Source of the DNA: JAUIAI01 sp050633665
Lineage (GTDB): Bacteria > Pseudomonadota > Gammaproteobacteria > Burkholderiales > Burkholderiaceae_E
Length of the DNA: 64,000 nucleotides
Assembly: GCA_050633665.1 (NCBI GenBank)
Contig: JBOEGY010000001.1
Location: 434,001-498,000 of the forward strand
Reading direction: 5' to 3'
Part shown: positions 18,357 through 27,184 of the stretch, one piece after another
Layout of the letters: every line of letters begins with the position of its first letter
Position numbering within the stretch: the first letter of the stretch is position 1
Notes under the pieces: generated by a model
The model's database searches: none
Told to the model about the DNA's origin: nothing
What the model saw: only the letters and a program-made list of their open reading frames with translations
Program-made: the position numbers and the translations under genes

Positions 18357-18578
18357 TGCGCAACAATGACCACTCCCAGGTAGACGTGAGTGTCATGGAA
18401 GTTGCGCTGGCGGGCCACAGGATTTGATGTGGCAGGTCACTGCCAGTTGTCTTGGTTCCTCACGTCTTGTTCTCATAAAACAAAACAACTTTGCCTCGTC
18501 TCGGTCGCTTGGTCGCGCCGGCGTCTATGCCTGTCGGTGTTCGGGGCAATACACCAAGTATTTAATTTCGAGGAAACC

Positions 18579-19643
18579 ATGAACAATAATTCGCGCACAG
18601 GTGCGACCGCAGCGACAGTGCTCGCTATGACGATTGCCGGATTCAGTGCGCCGGCTTTAGCAGAAGACGGCATCCAGTTATCAGGGCAGGTGAACCGCGC
18701 CGTGATGTTTGCTGATGACGGTAGCCAGTCAAAAGGCTTCTTTGTTGACAACAGTAACTCGGGTTCGCGGTTTCGGATGAAAGGAAAGCGTGAAGTCAGC
18801 CCAGGGCTGAAAGCGGGTTTCCTGATTGAGCTGCAATATCAGAGTAACCCATCAGATGCCGTGAATTTCGCTACTCCCAGTGTGTCTGCCGACTTGGGAG
18901 AGCGCCATATTGACGCTTATCTCGAAGGTGGTTTCGGTAAGGTTTCGCTTGGTCAGGGCAATGGCGCGGCTAACGGTGGGATGGAATCGGATTTATCCGG
19001 AACGACTGTCGTGACTTACTCCGGCATGACCGATTTTGGTGGTGGGATCAGTTTTGGCAATGGTGGTCCGGCTATCGGTGACACCATGGGCAATCTTGAC
19101 TTCGAAAGCCGCTACGATCGCCTGCGCTACGATTTGCCCGGTCTGGGCCCGGTCGGTCTGGCGGTTAGTCTCGGCACTAAAAGTGGCAACGATGTTTACG
19201 AACTGGCAGCACGTCCTGAGCTAAAACTGGGGTCAGGCAAATTGGCATCGGCCATTGGGTATTCAGTTGAGAAGAAGGGCGGCGCTCGCGGTGATGAGCA
19301 GACGACCGGCTTTTCAGTGTCTTACCTGATGGGCTCAGGCTTGAACGGTACGCTGGCATATGCCACTCGCGGTGACGATACGCCGGGCGGCAGCGACAAA
19401 AAAATCACCTACTTCAAGCTCGGCTACAAGACCGGCGCTCATGCCATGTCGCTTGACTACGGCATCGGCAACGACTTCGATGCTGTTGGCGATGATTCCA
19501 CCGCGTTTGGTGTCGCTTATGTATACAAGGCAGCAAAGTGGCTTGAGTTGTATGCCGGCGGCAAGATTCACTCGCTGGATCGAACCGGCCTGAATACCGA
19601 TGATGTGACAATAATCGCCGCAGGCACTCGCATTAAGTTTTAA
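18579..19643 (+). CDS. Outer membrane porin (Gram-negative trimeric type)
   Basis: A 354-residue porin. I chose the ATG at 18579 because GAGGA is just upstream and a standard signal peptide follows (hydrophobic residues to 'SAPALA', cut near residue 26, mature start 'EDGIQLSGQ'). The mature part consists of alternating amphipathic strands with glycine-rich turns, 'GSRFRMKGKREVSPGLKAGF' style strand pairs and an 'EGGFGKVSLGQG' segment typical of Porin_4 proteins, and ends in a phenylalanine ('TRIKF'), the beta-barrel assembly signal. It forms a diffusion channel in the outer membrane. An in-frame extension back to 18390 is not credible because it precedes the signal peptide. Confidence 0.92.
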   Translation: MNNNSRTGATAATVLAMTIAGFSAPALAEDGIQLSGQVNRAVMFADDGSQSKGFFVDNSNSGSRFRMKGKREVSPGLKAGFLIELQYQSNPSDAVNFATPSVSADLGERHIDAYLEGGFGKVSLGQGNGAANGGMESDLSGTTVVTYSGMTDFGGGISFGNGGPAIGDTMGNLDFESRYDRLRYDLPGLGPVGLAVSLGTKSGNDVYELAARPELKLGSGKLASAIGYSVEKKGGARGDEQTTGFSVSYLMGSGLNGTLAYATRGDDTPGGSDKKITYFKLGYKTGAHAMSLDYGIGNDFDAVGDDSTAFGVAYVYKAAKWLELYAGGKIHSLDRTGLNTDDVTIIAAGTRIKF

Positions 19644-19668
19644 GCGGGCAGTTTTTTATCTGAGAGAA

Positions 19669-19698
19669 CCGGTGGTCGCCCCTGAGAGCGGCTACCGG
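19669..19698. other. Stem-loop between convergent porin and BPSS1780 genes
   Basis: CCGGTGGTCGC (19669-19679) can pair with GCGGCTACCGG (19688-19698) over 11 bases including two G-U pairs, with an 8-base loop. It overlaps the end of the minus-strand gene. Neither strand has a T-tract after the stem; a separate T6 run at about 19652-19657 follows the porin stop. Confidence 0.35.
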
Positions 19699-20453
19699 AT
19701 AACATCCCGATAGCTGACCCAGAAACTGCAATAAGCCGCAGCGACGATCAACAGGCTTAACGGCGCAATCAACATGGACAACAGCGTTGGCGCCAGACCC
19801 AGCCCCAGAACCAGTAGTTGCAACACCAGGACAATCACGAACAGAACCGCAAACCAGCCCAGAAACAAGAGGGCAAACGCCCACTTGTTACGCCAGACTG
19901 CCACAATACTGAAAAACAGTGACTTTCCCACCGGAATCTGGTGCCAGGCGATTAACAGCGGTGAGTACCACAGAGCCATCTGGACCGGGGTGTACATCAC
20001 GCCGAAAACAATCATTGACCAGACCAGTTCGCCTAGTTCGACTGAGGCTTTGTCGCCCGGGATTGCGGGCGCCGAGACAATGGATTCGGCCGGGAAAAAC
20101 AGCGAGACCAGCCCAAAAACAAGAATCGATAACGTGGCATTGATGGCGCCGAGCACCAGCAATGGTTGCCAGCTACCGCCGGATTCGGAACTGAACGCAA
20201 TCAGCAGGTTGCGTGGATTCGGCGTTTGTTTGTTTTCCGCCGCTTGGACTGCGGTCATCAGCCCGACATAGATGGCTGGTTGTAAGGCCATCGATAGTAT
20301 GGTGCCGATACCCGGAATAATTGAGGGCAGCAACATGATGGCCAGGCTGAGGAAAGTCACGGCGAAAAGCGCGAGCGGCTGGCTCATCAGGATTCGCACC
20401 CCTTCGCCTAACCAGAGCAGGCCGCGACCGGCTGGGTGTTTTGTAATGTTCAT
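19692..20453 (-). CDS. BPSS1780 family membrane protein
   Basis: A 253-residue inner membrane protein with about six hydrophobic segments in pairs, matching the BPSS1780 family of beta/gammaproteobacteria (start 'HPAGRGLLWLGEG', 'PLALFAVTF'). Function is unknown. The ATG overlaps the stop of thrB by four bases, so it is the last gene of a LOG-thrB-BPSS1780 operon. This neighbourhood is common in betaproteobacteria. Confidence 0.85.
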   Translation of the reverse strand: MNITKHPAGRGLLWLGEGVRILMSQPLALFAVTFLSLAIMLLPSIIPGIGTILSMALQPAIYVGLMTAVQAAENKQTPNPRNLLIAFSSESGGSWQPLLVLGAINATLSILVFGLVSLFFPAESIVSAPAIPGDKASVELGELVWSMIVFGVMYTPVQMALWYSPLLIAWHQIPVGKSLFFSIVAVWRNKWAFALLFLGWFAVLFVIVLVLQLLVLGLGLAPTLLSMLIAPLSLLIVAAAYCSFWVSYRDVIR

Positions 20454-21445
20454 TGGTTGGATGGCATCGGGTGTAGGGCCTGGCCGGCTGAGACGGCGTC
20501 CTGGCGGCGAGCTAACAACATTTGTTCGAATTGCTCCGGGCTTTTTGGCGTGACCCGTTCAGCGGGTCGCGGCGCAAAGGCGTCATGGAGCCGGGAAACC
20601 CAGAAGCGCAGCGCGGCCGCGCGCAGCGCATACGGCCAGGCATTCTGTTCTGGTCGGGTGATTGGCCGGATTTTCTGGTAGGCGGCAAGCAAGGCTTCCA
20701 GGCGGAGTTGATCAAACCGGCAGTCATTGTCATGGGTGCACCAGTCATTGACCGTCACGGCAAGATCAAAGACCCAGGTGTCCTGGCCGGCAAAGTAGAA
20801 ATCTATGATGCCACTGACCGTCGGCCCGGTCGGCGCGTCCATAAACAAGATGTTGTCGCGGAACAAGTCGGCATGAACCGCGCTCGTGGGAAGTTGCCGG
20901 TAGGCGGCACTGGCAGCGAAGGTCGCCTGAACCGATAATTCTTCTTCGAGCAGGCTGCGCGACTGAACCGGTAGCTGAGGAAGCAGATCGGGGATGACCT
21001 CGCGCCACCAGCCAAGTCCGCGCAGATTTGGCTGGCGCTCGCTGAATTTTGCTGCGGCCAGATGCATGCGAGCCAGCGCGTGGCCGACGCTGGCGCAGTG
21101 CTCGGGACCGGGTTGCATACATGCCTCGCCGGGCAGGCGGGTCACCAGCGCTGCAGGTTTTCCGTGCAGGGATTGCAGGATTGATCCGTTACGAGCGGCA
21201 ACCGGGTCAGGGCAGGGCACGCCGGCGGCGGCAAGATGGTGCATCAGATTCAGATAGAACGGGAGCTGCTCCATCGACAGACGCTCAAACAGCGTCAACA
21301 CCAGCTGGTGTTGTTCGGTACTGACGAAGAAATTCGAATTCTCAATGCCGGCGTCGATACCGCGAAAGTCGATCACGCTATCGAGGGCATAGGCACTCAG
21401 GAATTGACTGAGCTCAGACCGGGTGACCGGTGTGAAGACTGCCAT
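20450..21445 (-). CDS. thrB: Homoserine kinase (choline-kinase type)
   Basis: A 331-residue homoserine kinase of the aminoglycoside/choline-kinase-like fold, which phosphorylates L-homoserine in threonine synthesis. N-terminal 'AVFTPVTRSELSQFL' and 'GIDAGIENSNFFV' are typical of this ThrB type; the kinase motifs are 'VHADLFRDNILF' (catalytic Asp and Asn) and 'GIIDFYFAG' (metal-binding Asp). It is not related to the GHMP-type ThrB. It lies 12 bases after the LOG-family gene and overlaps the membrane protein gene. Confidence 0.95.
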   Translation of the reverse strand: MAVFTPVTRSELSQFLSAYALDSVIDFRGIDAGIENSNFFVSTEQHQLVLTLFERLSMEQLPFYLNLMHHLAAAGVPCPDPVAARNGSILQSLHGKPAALVTRLPGEACMQPGPEHCASVGHALARMHLAAAKFSERQPNLRGLGWWREVIPDLLPQLPVQSRSLLEEELSVQATFAASAAYRQLPTSAVHADLFRDNILFMDAPTGPTVSGIIDFYFAGQDTWVFDLAVTVNDWCTHDNDCRFDQLRLEALLAAYQKIRPITRPEQNAWPYALRAAALRFWVSRLHDAFAPRPAERVTPKSPEQFEQMLLARRQDAVSAGQALHPMPSNQ

Positions 21446-21457
21446 CAGGAGTCTCGG

Positions 21458-22192
21458 TTAGAGCGACAACAAAGATTCGTCATCTTTGTCGGTGGGCTCA
21501 AAGCTGCGGGTTTGGTAAAAGTCAAAGATAGCCTCGACAACCGCTTGTTGATCGTCGGTAACCTGGAAAAGGTCAAGGTCTTCGGCGGAAATGAGGCCGG
21601 CACCAAATTGTTGATTGCGCATCCAGTCGACCAGCGGCTGCCAGAAGGCGGAGCCAACGAGAATCACGGGGATGCGCCGGCCCATGCCGGTCTGAATCAG
21701 CGTCAAGACCTCGGCGAGTTCATCCAGGGTGCCAAATCCGCCTGGCACTGCCACGAAAGCACTCGCGTACTTGGCAAATGCGACTTTGCGGGCAAAAAAG
21801 TGCCGGAAATCCACGGAGATGTCCTGGTACTGATTGCTGGCCTCTTCCATGGGTAATTTGATGTTGAGCCCGATTGAGGGCGATTTGCCCTGCTGGGCCC
21901 CCTTGTTGGCAGCCTCCATAATGCCCGGGCCGCCGCCGGAGATGACTGCGAAACCGGCATCCGAAAGCGACTGGCTCAATGACACCGTCCAGTCGTACCA
22001 TTCACTGCCGGGTTGCAGGCGTGCGCTGCCGAAGATCGAGACCGCCGGCCGGATTGAAGCGAGTTTTTCGGTTGCTTCGACGAACTCTGAGATAATGCCC
22101 AGAATGTGCCAGGACTCCCGCGCTTTTTGGGTCGTGGAGCGGTGAGAATCCGCGATTGAACGCAACTGCGGCGCTTTCTTACTGCTCGTCAT
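21458..22192 (-). CDS. LOG family protein (TIGR00730), nucleotide phosphoribohydrolase-like
   Basis: A 244-residue Rossmann-fold protein of the LOG (lonely guy) family, whose characterised members release free bases from nucleoside 5'-monophosphates, including cytokinin precursors. Motifs are 'SIFGSARL' near residue 51, 'GGGPGIMEAANKGA' and the signature 'PGGFGTLDEL'. The bacterial substrate may be AMP or another nucleotide. Its ATG (22190-22192) shares bases with the divergent polA ATG. An AGGAG lies about 13 bases upstream, inside polA. Confidence 0.9.
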   Translation of the reverse strand: MTSSKKAPQLRSIADSHRSTTQKARESWHILGIISEFVEATEKLASIRPAVSIFGSARLQPGSEWYDWTVSLSQSLSDAGFAVISGGGPGIMEAANKGAQQGKSPSIGLNIKLPMEEASNQYQDISVDFRHFFARKVAFAKYASAFVAVPGGFGTLDELAEVLTLIQTGMGRRIPVILVGSAFWQPLVDWMRNQQFGAGLISAEDLDLFQVTDDQQAVVEAIFDFYQTRSFEPTDKDDESLLSL

Positions 22193-24947
22193 GACCGAAA
22201 AAACTCTCCTGCTTGTCGATGGTTCCAGCTACCTGTATCGCGCATTTCATGCGCTGCCCGATCTGCGTAATCCAGCGGGGGAACCCACTGGTGCCATCTA
22301 TGGCATGGTCGGGATGCTACGGCGTCTGCGGGCGGACGGCAAATTAAACGGCGGTGCCGGGCACGGCGCGGTGGTTTTTGACGCACCGGGCAAGACCTTC
22401 CGGGATGATTTGTACGACCAGTACAAGGCGAACCGGCCCTCGATGCCGCCGGATCTGGCCAGTCAGATTCCGTTAATCCATGAGATTGTCCGTGCAATGG
22501 GCTGGCCGCTGGTCATGGTTGGCGGGGTTGAGGCGGACGATGTGATCGGGACTCTGGCTGTGCGGGCCACCGCCATCGGCGCCCGGACACTGGTCTCGAC
22601 CGGCGACAAGGATATGGCCCAGCTGGTTAACGACAAGGTCACCTTGTTTAACACCATGACGCGCGATAACGCCGAAATTGAGCATCTCGATCCGGACCGG
22701 GTCGAGCAGAAATTCGGGGTTCGCCCGGATCAGATTATTGACTATTTGTCACTGGTGGGCGACACCGTTGACAATGTTCCCGGAGTTGAAAAATGCGGTC
22801 CCAAGACCGCCGTTAAATGGCTGTCGCAATACGGATCGCTGGACGGCGTTATCGCCAATGCCGACGCGGTCAAGGGCAAAGTGGGCGAAAATCTTCGCGC
22901 GGCGCTCGAATTTCTGCCGACCGGGCGCGAGCTGGTTACGATCAGTACCGATGTCCCGCTGCCTGACGAACTGACCGACTTTGACAAGGGGCTTAGCCTG
23001 GCGCCTGAAGACAGTCCCGCCCTGATCGAACTCTTTGAGCGGGCCGGTTTCAAGACCTGGTTGCGCGAGGTTCGCCATCAAGTGGGTGGCGCGGCAGGCG
23101 CCACGGCGCCCGAAGCCGCCAGTGAGTCCGGGATGCCGGCCCGCACTGAGGCTGAGTGCGTCATCGACAAGACAGGCTTCGACCGCTGGCTGAATGTGAT
23201 TAAGGCTGCCGATCTGGTCGCGTTTGATACCGAAACAACTTCCCTGAACTCAATGCAGGCTGAGTTGGTCGGTCTGTCACTGTCGGTTGAACCGGGCAAA
23301 GCCTGTTATGTTCCGGTCGCCCACATCTATCCCGGGGCTCCGGATCAACTTGACCGGGACTGGGTGCTGGGTCAGTTGCGCGAATGGCTGGAAGACCCTA
23401 ATGCCCACAAGGTCGGGCAGAACCTCAAATATGACGCTCATGTTCTGGCCAACTACGGGATATCCCTTGCCGGCATTGCGCATGACACCTTGTTGCAAAG
23501 CTATGTGCTCGAAGCGCATCGCCCGCATGACATGGATTCGATGGCCAAACGGCACCTGGGTCGTCAGACCATCACTTATACCGAAGTGGCCGGCAAAGGC
23601 GCCAAGCAAATCGGTTTTGATCAGGTTTCGCTGGAAAAGGCCAGTGACTACGCGGCGGAAGATGCCGACATTACCCTGCAACTGCATCTGACCTTGTTTC
23701 CTCAGATCGAAAAAGATCCAAAACTCCTCAGTATCTATCGCGATATCGAATTGCCCTCGCTGACTGTCTTGCAGCAGATTGAGCGTAACGGTGTCTTGAT
23801 TGATCCGGATGCTCTGCGGGCGCAATCCGGTGAATTGGGTAAGCGTTTGCTGGATCTGGAGAATCAGGCGTACGAGGTTGCCGGACAACCCTTCAATCTG
23901 GGCTCGCCAAAACAACTTGGCGAGGTGTTGTTCGGTAAGCTTGAGTTGCCAGTTGTTAAGAAAACTGCCAGCGGCAAACCTTCCACTGATGAAGAAGTGC
24001 TGAGCAAACTGGCCGAAGACTATCCGTTGCCAAAACTGGTTCTTGAGCATCGCAGTCTGTCCAAACTGAAAGGCACCTATACCGACAAACTTCCTGGCAT
24101 GATTCACCCGGTGACTGGCCGGGTGCACACCAATTATGCGCAGGCGACCGCGGTTACCGGACGCCTGGCATCGACTGACCCGAACCTGCAAAACATTCCG
24201 GTCCGTACCGCTGAAGGGCGCCGTATTCGTGAGGCATTTATTGCGCCGCCGGGTTCATCGATTGTCTCGTGCGATTATTCGCAGATCGAATTGCGCATCA
24301 TGGCTCATATCAGTGAGGACAAAGGGCTTACCGCCGCGTTCGACCAAGGCCTGGACGTGCACCGGGCCACTGCTGCTGAAGTCTTTGGCGTGGCCGTCGA
24401 TGAGGTTGACTCAGAGCAGCGCCGCTATGCGAAGGTGATTAACTTCGGCTTGATTTATGGCATGAGCGCGTTCGGGCTGGCTCGTAACCTGGGAATTGAA
24501 CGAAGTGCTGCGGCCAGTTACATAGAGCGCTACTTCTCTCGTTACCCCGGTGTTGCCGACTATATGGAAACAACCCGGGCGCTGGCCAAGCAACAGGGAT
24601 ATGTTGAAACGGTATTCGGGCGCCGGCTCTGGTTACCGGAAATCAATAGTCCGAACGGGCCCCGCCGCCAGGGCGCTGAACGCGCCGCCATTAATGCGCC
24701 CATGCAAGGCACGGCCGCAGATCTTATCAAGATGGCAATGGTCAAAGTCCAGCGCTGGCTGGCGAGCAATCAATTGAGCAGTCTGATCGTCATGCAGGTG
24801 CATGACGAGCTGGTGCTCGAGGTGCCTGATGCGGAACTGGACCAAGTGCGGGTGGATGTTCCTAAACTGATGGCTGAATCCGCCTCTTTGCGAGTTCCCT
24901 TGCTTGTTGAGGCCGGTGTCGGACCAAACTGGGAAAAAGCGCACTAA
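22191..24947 (+). CDS. polA: DNA polymerase I
   Basis: A 918-residue family A polymerase with all three activities. The 5' nuclease domain fills about residues 1-290 ('LLLVDGSSYLYRAFHAL', 'STGDKDMAQLV'). The 3'-5' exonuclease domain (about 330-515) keeps the first metal motif 'FDTET', so proofreading is probably active. The polymerase domain has motif A 'DYSQIELR', motif B 'RRYAKVINFGLIYG' and motif C 'QVHDELVLE'. The ATG has no clear Shine-Dalgarno and overlaps the start codon of the divergent LOG gene. It serves in repair and Okazaki fragment processing. Confidence 0.98.
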   Translation: MTEKTLLLVDGSSYLYRAFHALPDLRNPAGEPTGAIYGMVGMLRRLRADGKLNGGAGHGAVVFDAPGKTFRDDLYDQYKANRPSMPPDLASQIPLIHEIVRAMGWPLVMVGGVEADDVIGTLAVRATAIGARTLVSTGDKDMAQLVNDKVTLFNTMTRDNAEIEHLDPDRVEQKFGVRPDQIIDYLSLVGDTVDNVPGVEKCGPKTAVKWLSQYGSLDGVIANADAVKGKVGENLRAALEFLPTGRELVTISTDVPLPDELTDFDKGLSLAPEDSPALIELFERAGFKTWLREVRHQVGGAAGATAPEAASESGMPARTEAECVIDKTGFDRWLNVIKAADLVAFDTETTSLNSMQAELVGLSLSVEPGKACYVPVAHIYPGAPDQLDRDWVLGQLREWLEDPNAHKVGQNLKYDAHVLANYGISLAGIAHDTLLQSYVLEAHRPHDMDSMAKRHLGRQTITYTEVAGKGAKQIGFDQVSLEKASDYAAEDADITLQLHLTLFPQIEKDPKLLSIYRDIELPSLTVLQQIERNGVLIDPDALRAQSGELGKRLLDLENQAYEVAGQPFNLGSPKQLGEVLFGKLELPVVKKTASGKPSTDEEVLSKLAEDYPLPKLVLEHRSLSKLKGTYTDKLPGMIHPVTGRVHTNYAQATAVTGRLASTDPNLQNIPVRTAEGRRIREAFIAPPGSSIVSCDYSQIELRIMAHISEDKGLTAAFDQGLDVHRATAAEVFGVAVDEVDSEQRRYAKVINFGLIYGMSAFGLARNLGIERSAAASYIERYFSRYPGVADYMETTRALAKQQGYVETVFGRRLWLPEINSPNGPRRQGAERAAINAPMQGTAADLIKMAMVKVQRWLASNQLSSLIVMQVHDELVLEVPDAELDQVRVDVPKLMAESASLRVPLLVEAGVGPNWEKAH

Positions 24948-24951
24948 GATG

Positions 24952-24999
24952 CCACCAGTGGTGAAAGTTCCGGGCATGTAAATTGCCCGTCTCTGGTGG
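24952..24999 (+). other. Nested stem-loop just after polA
   Basis: Five bases after the polA stop, CCACCAG (24952-24958) pairs with CTGGTGG (24993-24999), enclosing CGGGCA (24971-24976) paired with TGCCCG (24984-24989). No T-tract follows. It may end or stabilise the polA transcript, or be the 5' part of a small RNA. The remaining bases to 25143 show nothing definite. Confidence 0.4.
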
Positions 25000-25143
25000 G
25001 GCCGCCGGAACTGGACTCGCTTGTCCCGGTGCACCCGCGGCTGCTTACATCTGCGCCTTGAAGCCCGCCTGACTTTGCGTTCCTATAGTGCTTGCCGAGC
25101 TGCTCGTGGGTTTACCGGGAAGCCGTCTGACCCGGAGTCGTAA

Positions 25144-26295
25144 TTGTCCACTGATAGTCAATACATTCGATCCCATGAAGGGCTGCGCGGCCTGGCGGCA
25201 CTATGCGTGGTTTTCTTTCACGCCGGGACGGTGTCAATACTTGATCCGCGACTGGCGGGCTTCGGACCAATCGCCAACGGCTGGGTATCGGTCGATCTGT
25301 TTTTTGCACTGAGCGGGTTCGTGATGTTTCTGCGCTATGGCGATCGACTCCGTGAGCCGGGCGATTCAAAGCGCTTCGTCCTGCGCAGGTTAGGGCGGTT
25401 GTATCCCTTACATCTGGCGACGCTGACCTTTTTCATTCTGACCTGGTTGGCGATGCAAAGTACCAAATGGGTGTTGATCGAGCGGTTTGGGGTTGCGGTC
25501 GGTAATCCAGAGCTTTTTAGTGCGGAGCAGTTCAACTGGCCGGACCTTGTCCTTAACCTCGGATTACTGCACGGGGTTGGCCTGCGCTGGACGGATGCCT
25601 TGAATTATCCGTCCTGGTCTGTCTCGCTTGAGTTCTGGACTTACTTTGTATTTCTTGCGGTTTGCCTGAGTACAGCGCGCTGGCAGGGGCGGGTTGCTCT
25701 GTTTGCCGTACTGGGGTTGATTTCCTGGACCTGGTTTGTCCTGGTTGCATTGCATCAGGAGAATTTTGTTCTGATGTTTCAGGCGGAGCGTACTTTTATG
25801 CGCATTCTGATGAGTTTTTCGGCTGGAGTCTGCGTGGCCGGATGGTTCGGCCGTCACCCAGGCGGCTTGCCGGCTGCGGGAGCCTGGCAAGCCGTCGCAT
25901 TCTTCTGCCTGGTGTTTTATTACGTCAATCTCGGCGATCTCGGCGCCGGGTTACTGGCTGGCCCGTTTGTCTTCGGATTGGTTATTCTCGCGCTTTGCGC
26001 CGATACCGGCTGGTTGGGCCGGATACTGCAATGCGGTGTGTTCGGCTGGCTGGGCGAACGCAGTTATTCGATATATCTGGTTCATGCGACAGTCTTGATG
26101 GCGACATCGGCAGCGGGTCGGCTGACTGGATTGAATCAACTGTGGGTCTTAACCGCGATCTATCTGAGCTTGACGCTGCTGATTGCCAATTTCACGTACC
26201 GGCGAATCGAAGTGCCGGCCCGCGAGCGTTTTCGGCGCCTGACAGTCGATTCGCCAGCCCTGCACGCGGGCGAAAACACTACGGGCAGAGCGTAG
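25144..26295 (+). CDS. Acyltransferase 3 (OafA/YrhL) family membrane protein
   Basis: A 383-residue membrane protein with about ten hydrophobic segments, of the acyltransferase 3 family that O-acetylates cell-surface glycans. The N-terminal 'RSHEGLRGLAALCVVFFHA' holds the family arginine and histidine, and 'LSVSLEFWTYF'-like and 'RSYSIYLVHA' motifs follow. The start is TTG at 25144. It has no operon partner, being convergent with the sulfurtransferase gene, so the acceptor cannot be guessed. Confidence 0.9.
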   Translation: MSTDSQYIRSHEGLRGLAALCVVFFHAGTVSILDPRLAGFGPIANGWVSVDLFFALSGFVMFLRYGDRLREPGDSKRFVLRRLGRLYPLHLATLTFFILTWLAMQSTKWVLIERFGVAVGNPELFSAEQFNWPDLVLNLGLLHGVGLRWTDALNYPSWSVSLEFWTYFVFLAVCLSTARWQGRVALFAVLGLISWTWFVLVALHQENFVLMFQAERTFMRILMSFSAGVCVAGWFGRHPGGLPAAGAWQAVAFFCLVFYYVNLGDLGAGLLAGPFVFGLVILALCADTGWLGRILQCGVFGWLGERSYSIYLVHATVLMATSAAGRLTGLNQLWVLTAIYLSLTLLIANFTYRRIEVPARERFRRLTVDSPALHAGENTTGRA

Positions 26296-26319
26296 AACAG
26301 GTGCGGTGAGTCAGTGCGC

Positions 26320-27174
26320 TTATCCGGCCTCGCCAGTTGCAACAGGGAGGTTTTCGCGCGAACTCCATTCGCTCCACGAACCAGGGTAAAGCTGGCTGCC
26401 ATCTAGCTCTGCATAAGCCATTGCGAGCAGGTTATGGCAGGCCGATACCCCGGATCCGCAAGAGTGAATCAGTTGATCGGGGGCGAAGCCTTTAGTGATC
26501 GCAAGGAATTCGCTTCTCAGAACGGCTGCCGGTTTGAACCGACCGTCTTCCCGCAGATTGTCGGCAAACGGGCGATTGACCGCGCCCGGAATATGACCGG
26601 CTCGTTTGTCGAGAGGTTCGGTCTCGCCCCGGAAGCGTTCGCCAGCCCGCGCGTCAATCACCAGGGCGCCCGCGCTATCAATGTTGGCGAGGATTGCGTT
26701 GGCGTCGGTGGTCGGGCACTGGCCCGGGGTGGCCCAGTCGGAGGCGGCCGGCGTCGGGTCTCGGGTGTCAGCGTTTACGGGAAATCCGGCCGCCGTCCAG
26801 GCCTTTATTCCGCCATCCAGTACCGCCACTGTCTCGTGACCGAGCCAGCGTGCCATCCACCATAGCCGCGACGCCACCATGCCGCCGGCATCGTCATAGG
26901 CGACCAATTGCACACCGGGTTTCAGGCCGAGCGAGCTCAGCTTGCTGGCCAGCTTGGCTGGCGCCGGTAAAGGGTGACGCCCGTTGTCGCCGCTTTGCGG
27001 CGAGGACAAATCGTCGTCCAGATGCAAAAAGAATGCGTTCGGGATGTGGCCGACGGCATAAGCCTCGCGTCCGGCCTGGGGGGCGGCCAGGTTATGGCGG
27101 CAGTCGATCACCAGGCAATGATCGATTTGCTCTGCGAGTTGCTCGGCGCTGATCAGGGTTCGATAGTTGGTCAT
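26320..27174 (-). CDS. Two-domain rhodanese, SseA-type sulfurtransferase
   Basis: A 284-residue protein with two rhodanese domains. The first is structural ('DCRHNL', 'HIPNAFFLHLDDDLS'), the second catalytic, with the loop 'CGSGVSA' holding the persulfide cysteine; this loop resembles 3-mercaptopyruvate sulfurtransferases (CGSGVTA) more than thiosulfate rhodaneses (CRKGVT). I chose the ATG at 27174, 11 bases after the upstream stop; a TTG at 27198 would add eight residues and overlap that gene. It moves sulfane sulfur to thiols or cyanide. Confidence 0.92.
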   Translation of the reverse strand: MTNYRTLISAEQLAEQIDHCLVIDCRHNLAAPQAGREAYAVGHIPNAFFLHLDDDLSSPQSGDNGRHPLPAPAKLASKLSSLGLKPGVQLVAYDDAGGMVASRLWWMARWLGHETVAVLDGGIKAWTAAGFPVNADTRDPTPAASDWATPGQCPTTDANAILANIDSAGALVIDARAGERFRGETEPLDKRAGHIPGAVNRPFADNLREDGRFKPAAVLRSEFLAITKGFAPDQLIHSCGSGVSACHNLLAMAYAELDGSQLYPGSWSEWSSRENLPVATGEAG

Positions 27175-27184
27175 GGGTCGGGTC

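Noticed and set aside
23277..24191. 304-codon minus-strand open frame inside polA
   Set aside because: Antisense to conserved polymerase motifs, with no recognisable domain.
24948..25143. Spot 42 small RNA downstream of polA
   Set aside because: Position matches but the sequence lacks its known regions and a terminator T-tract, and the genome does not look enterobacterial.
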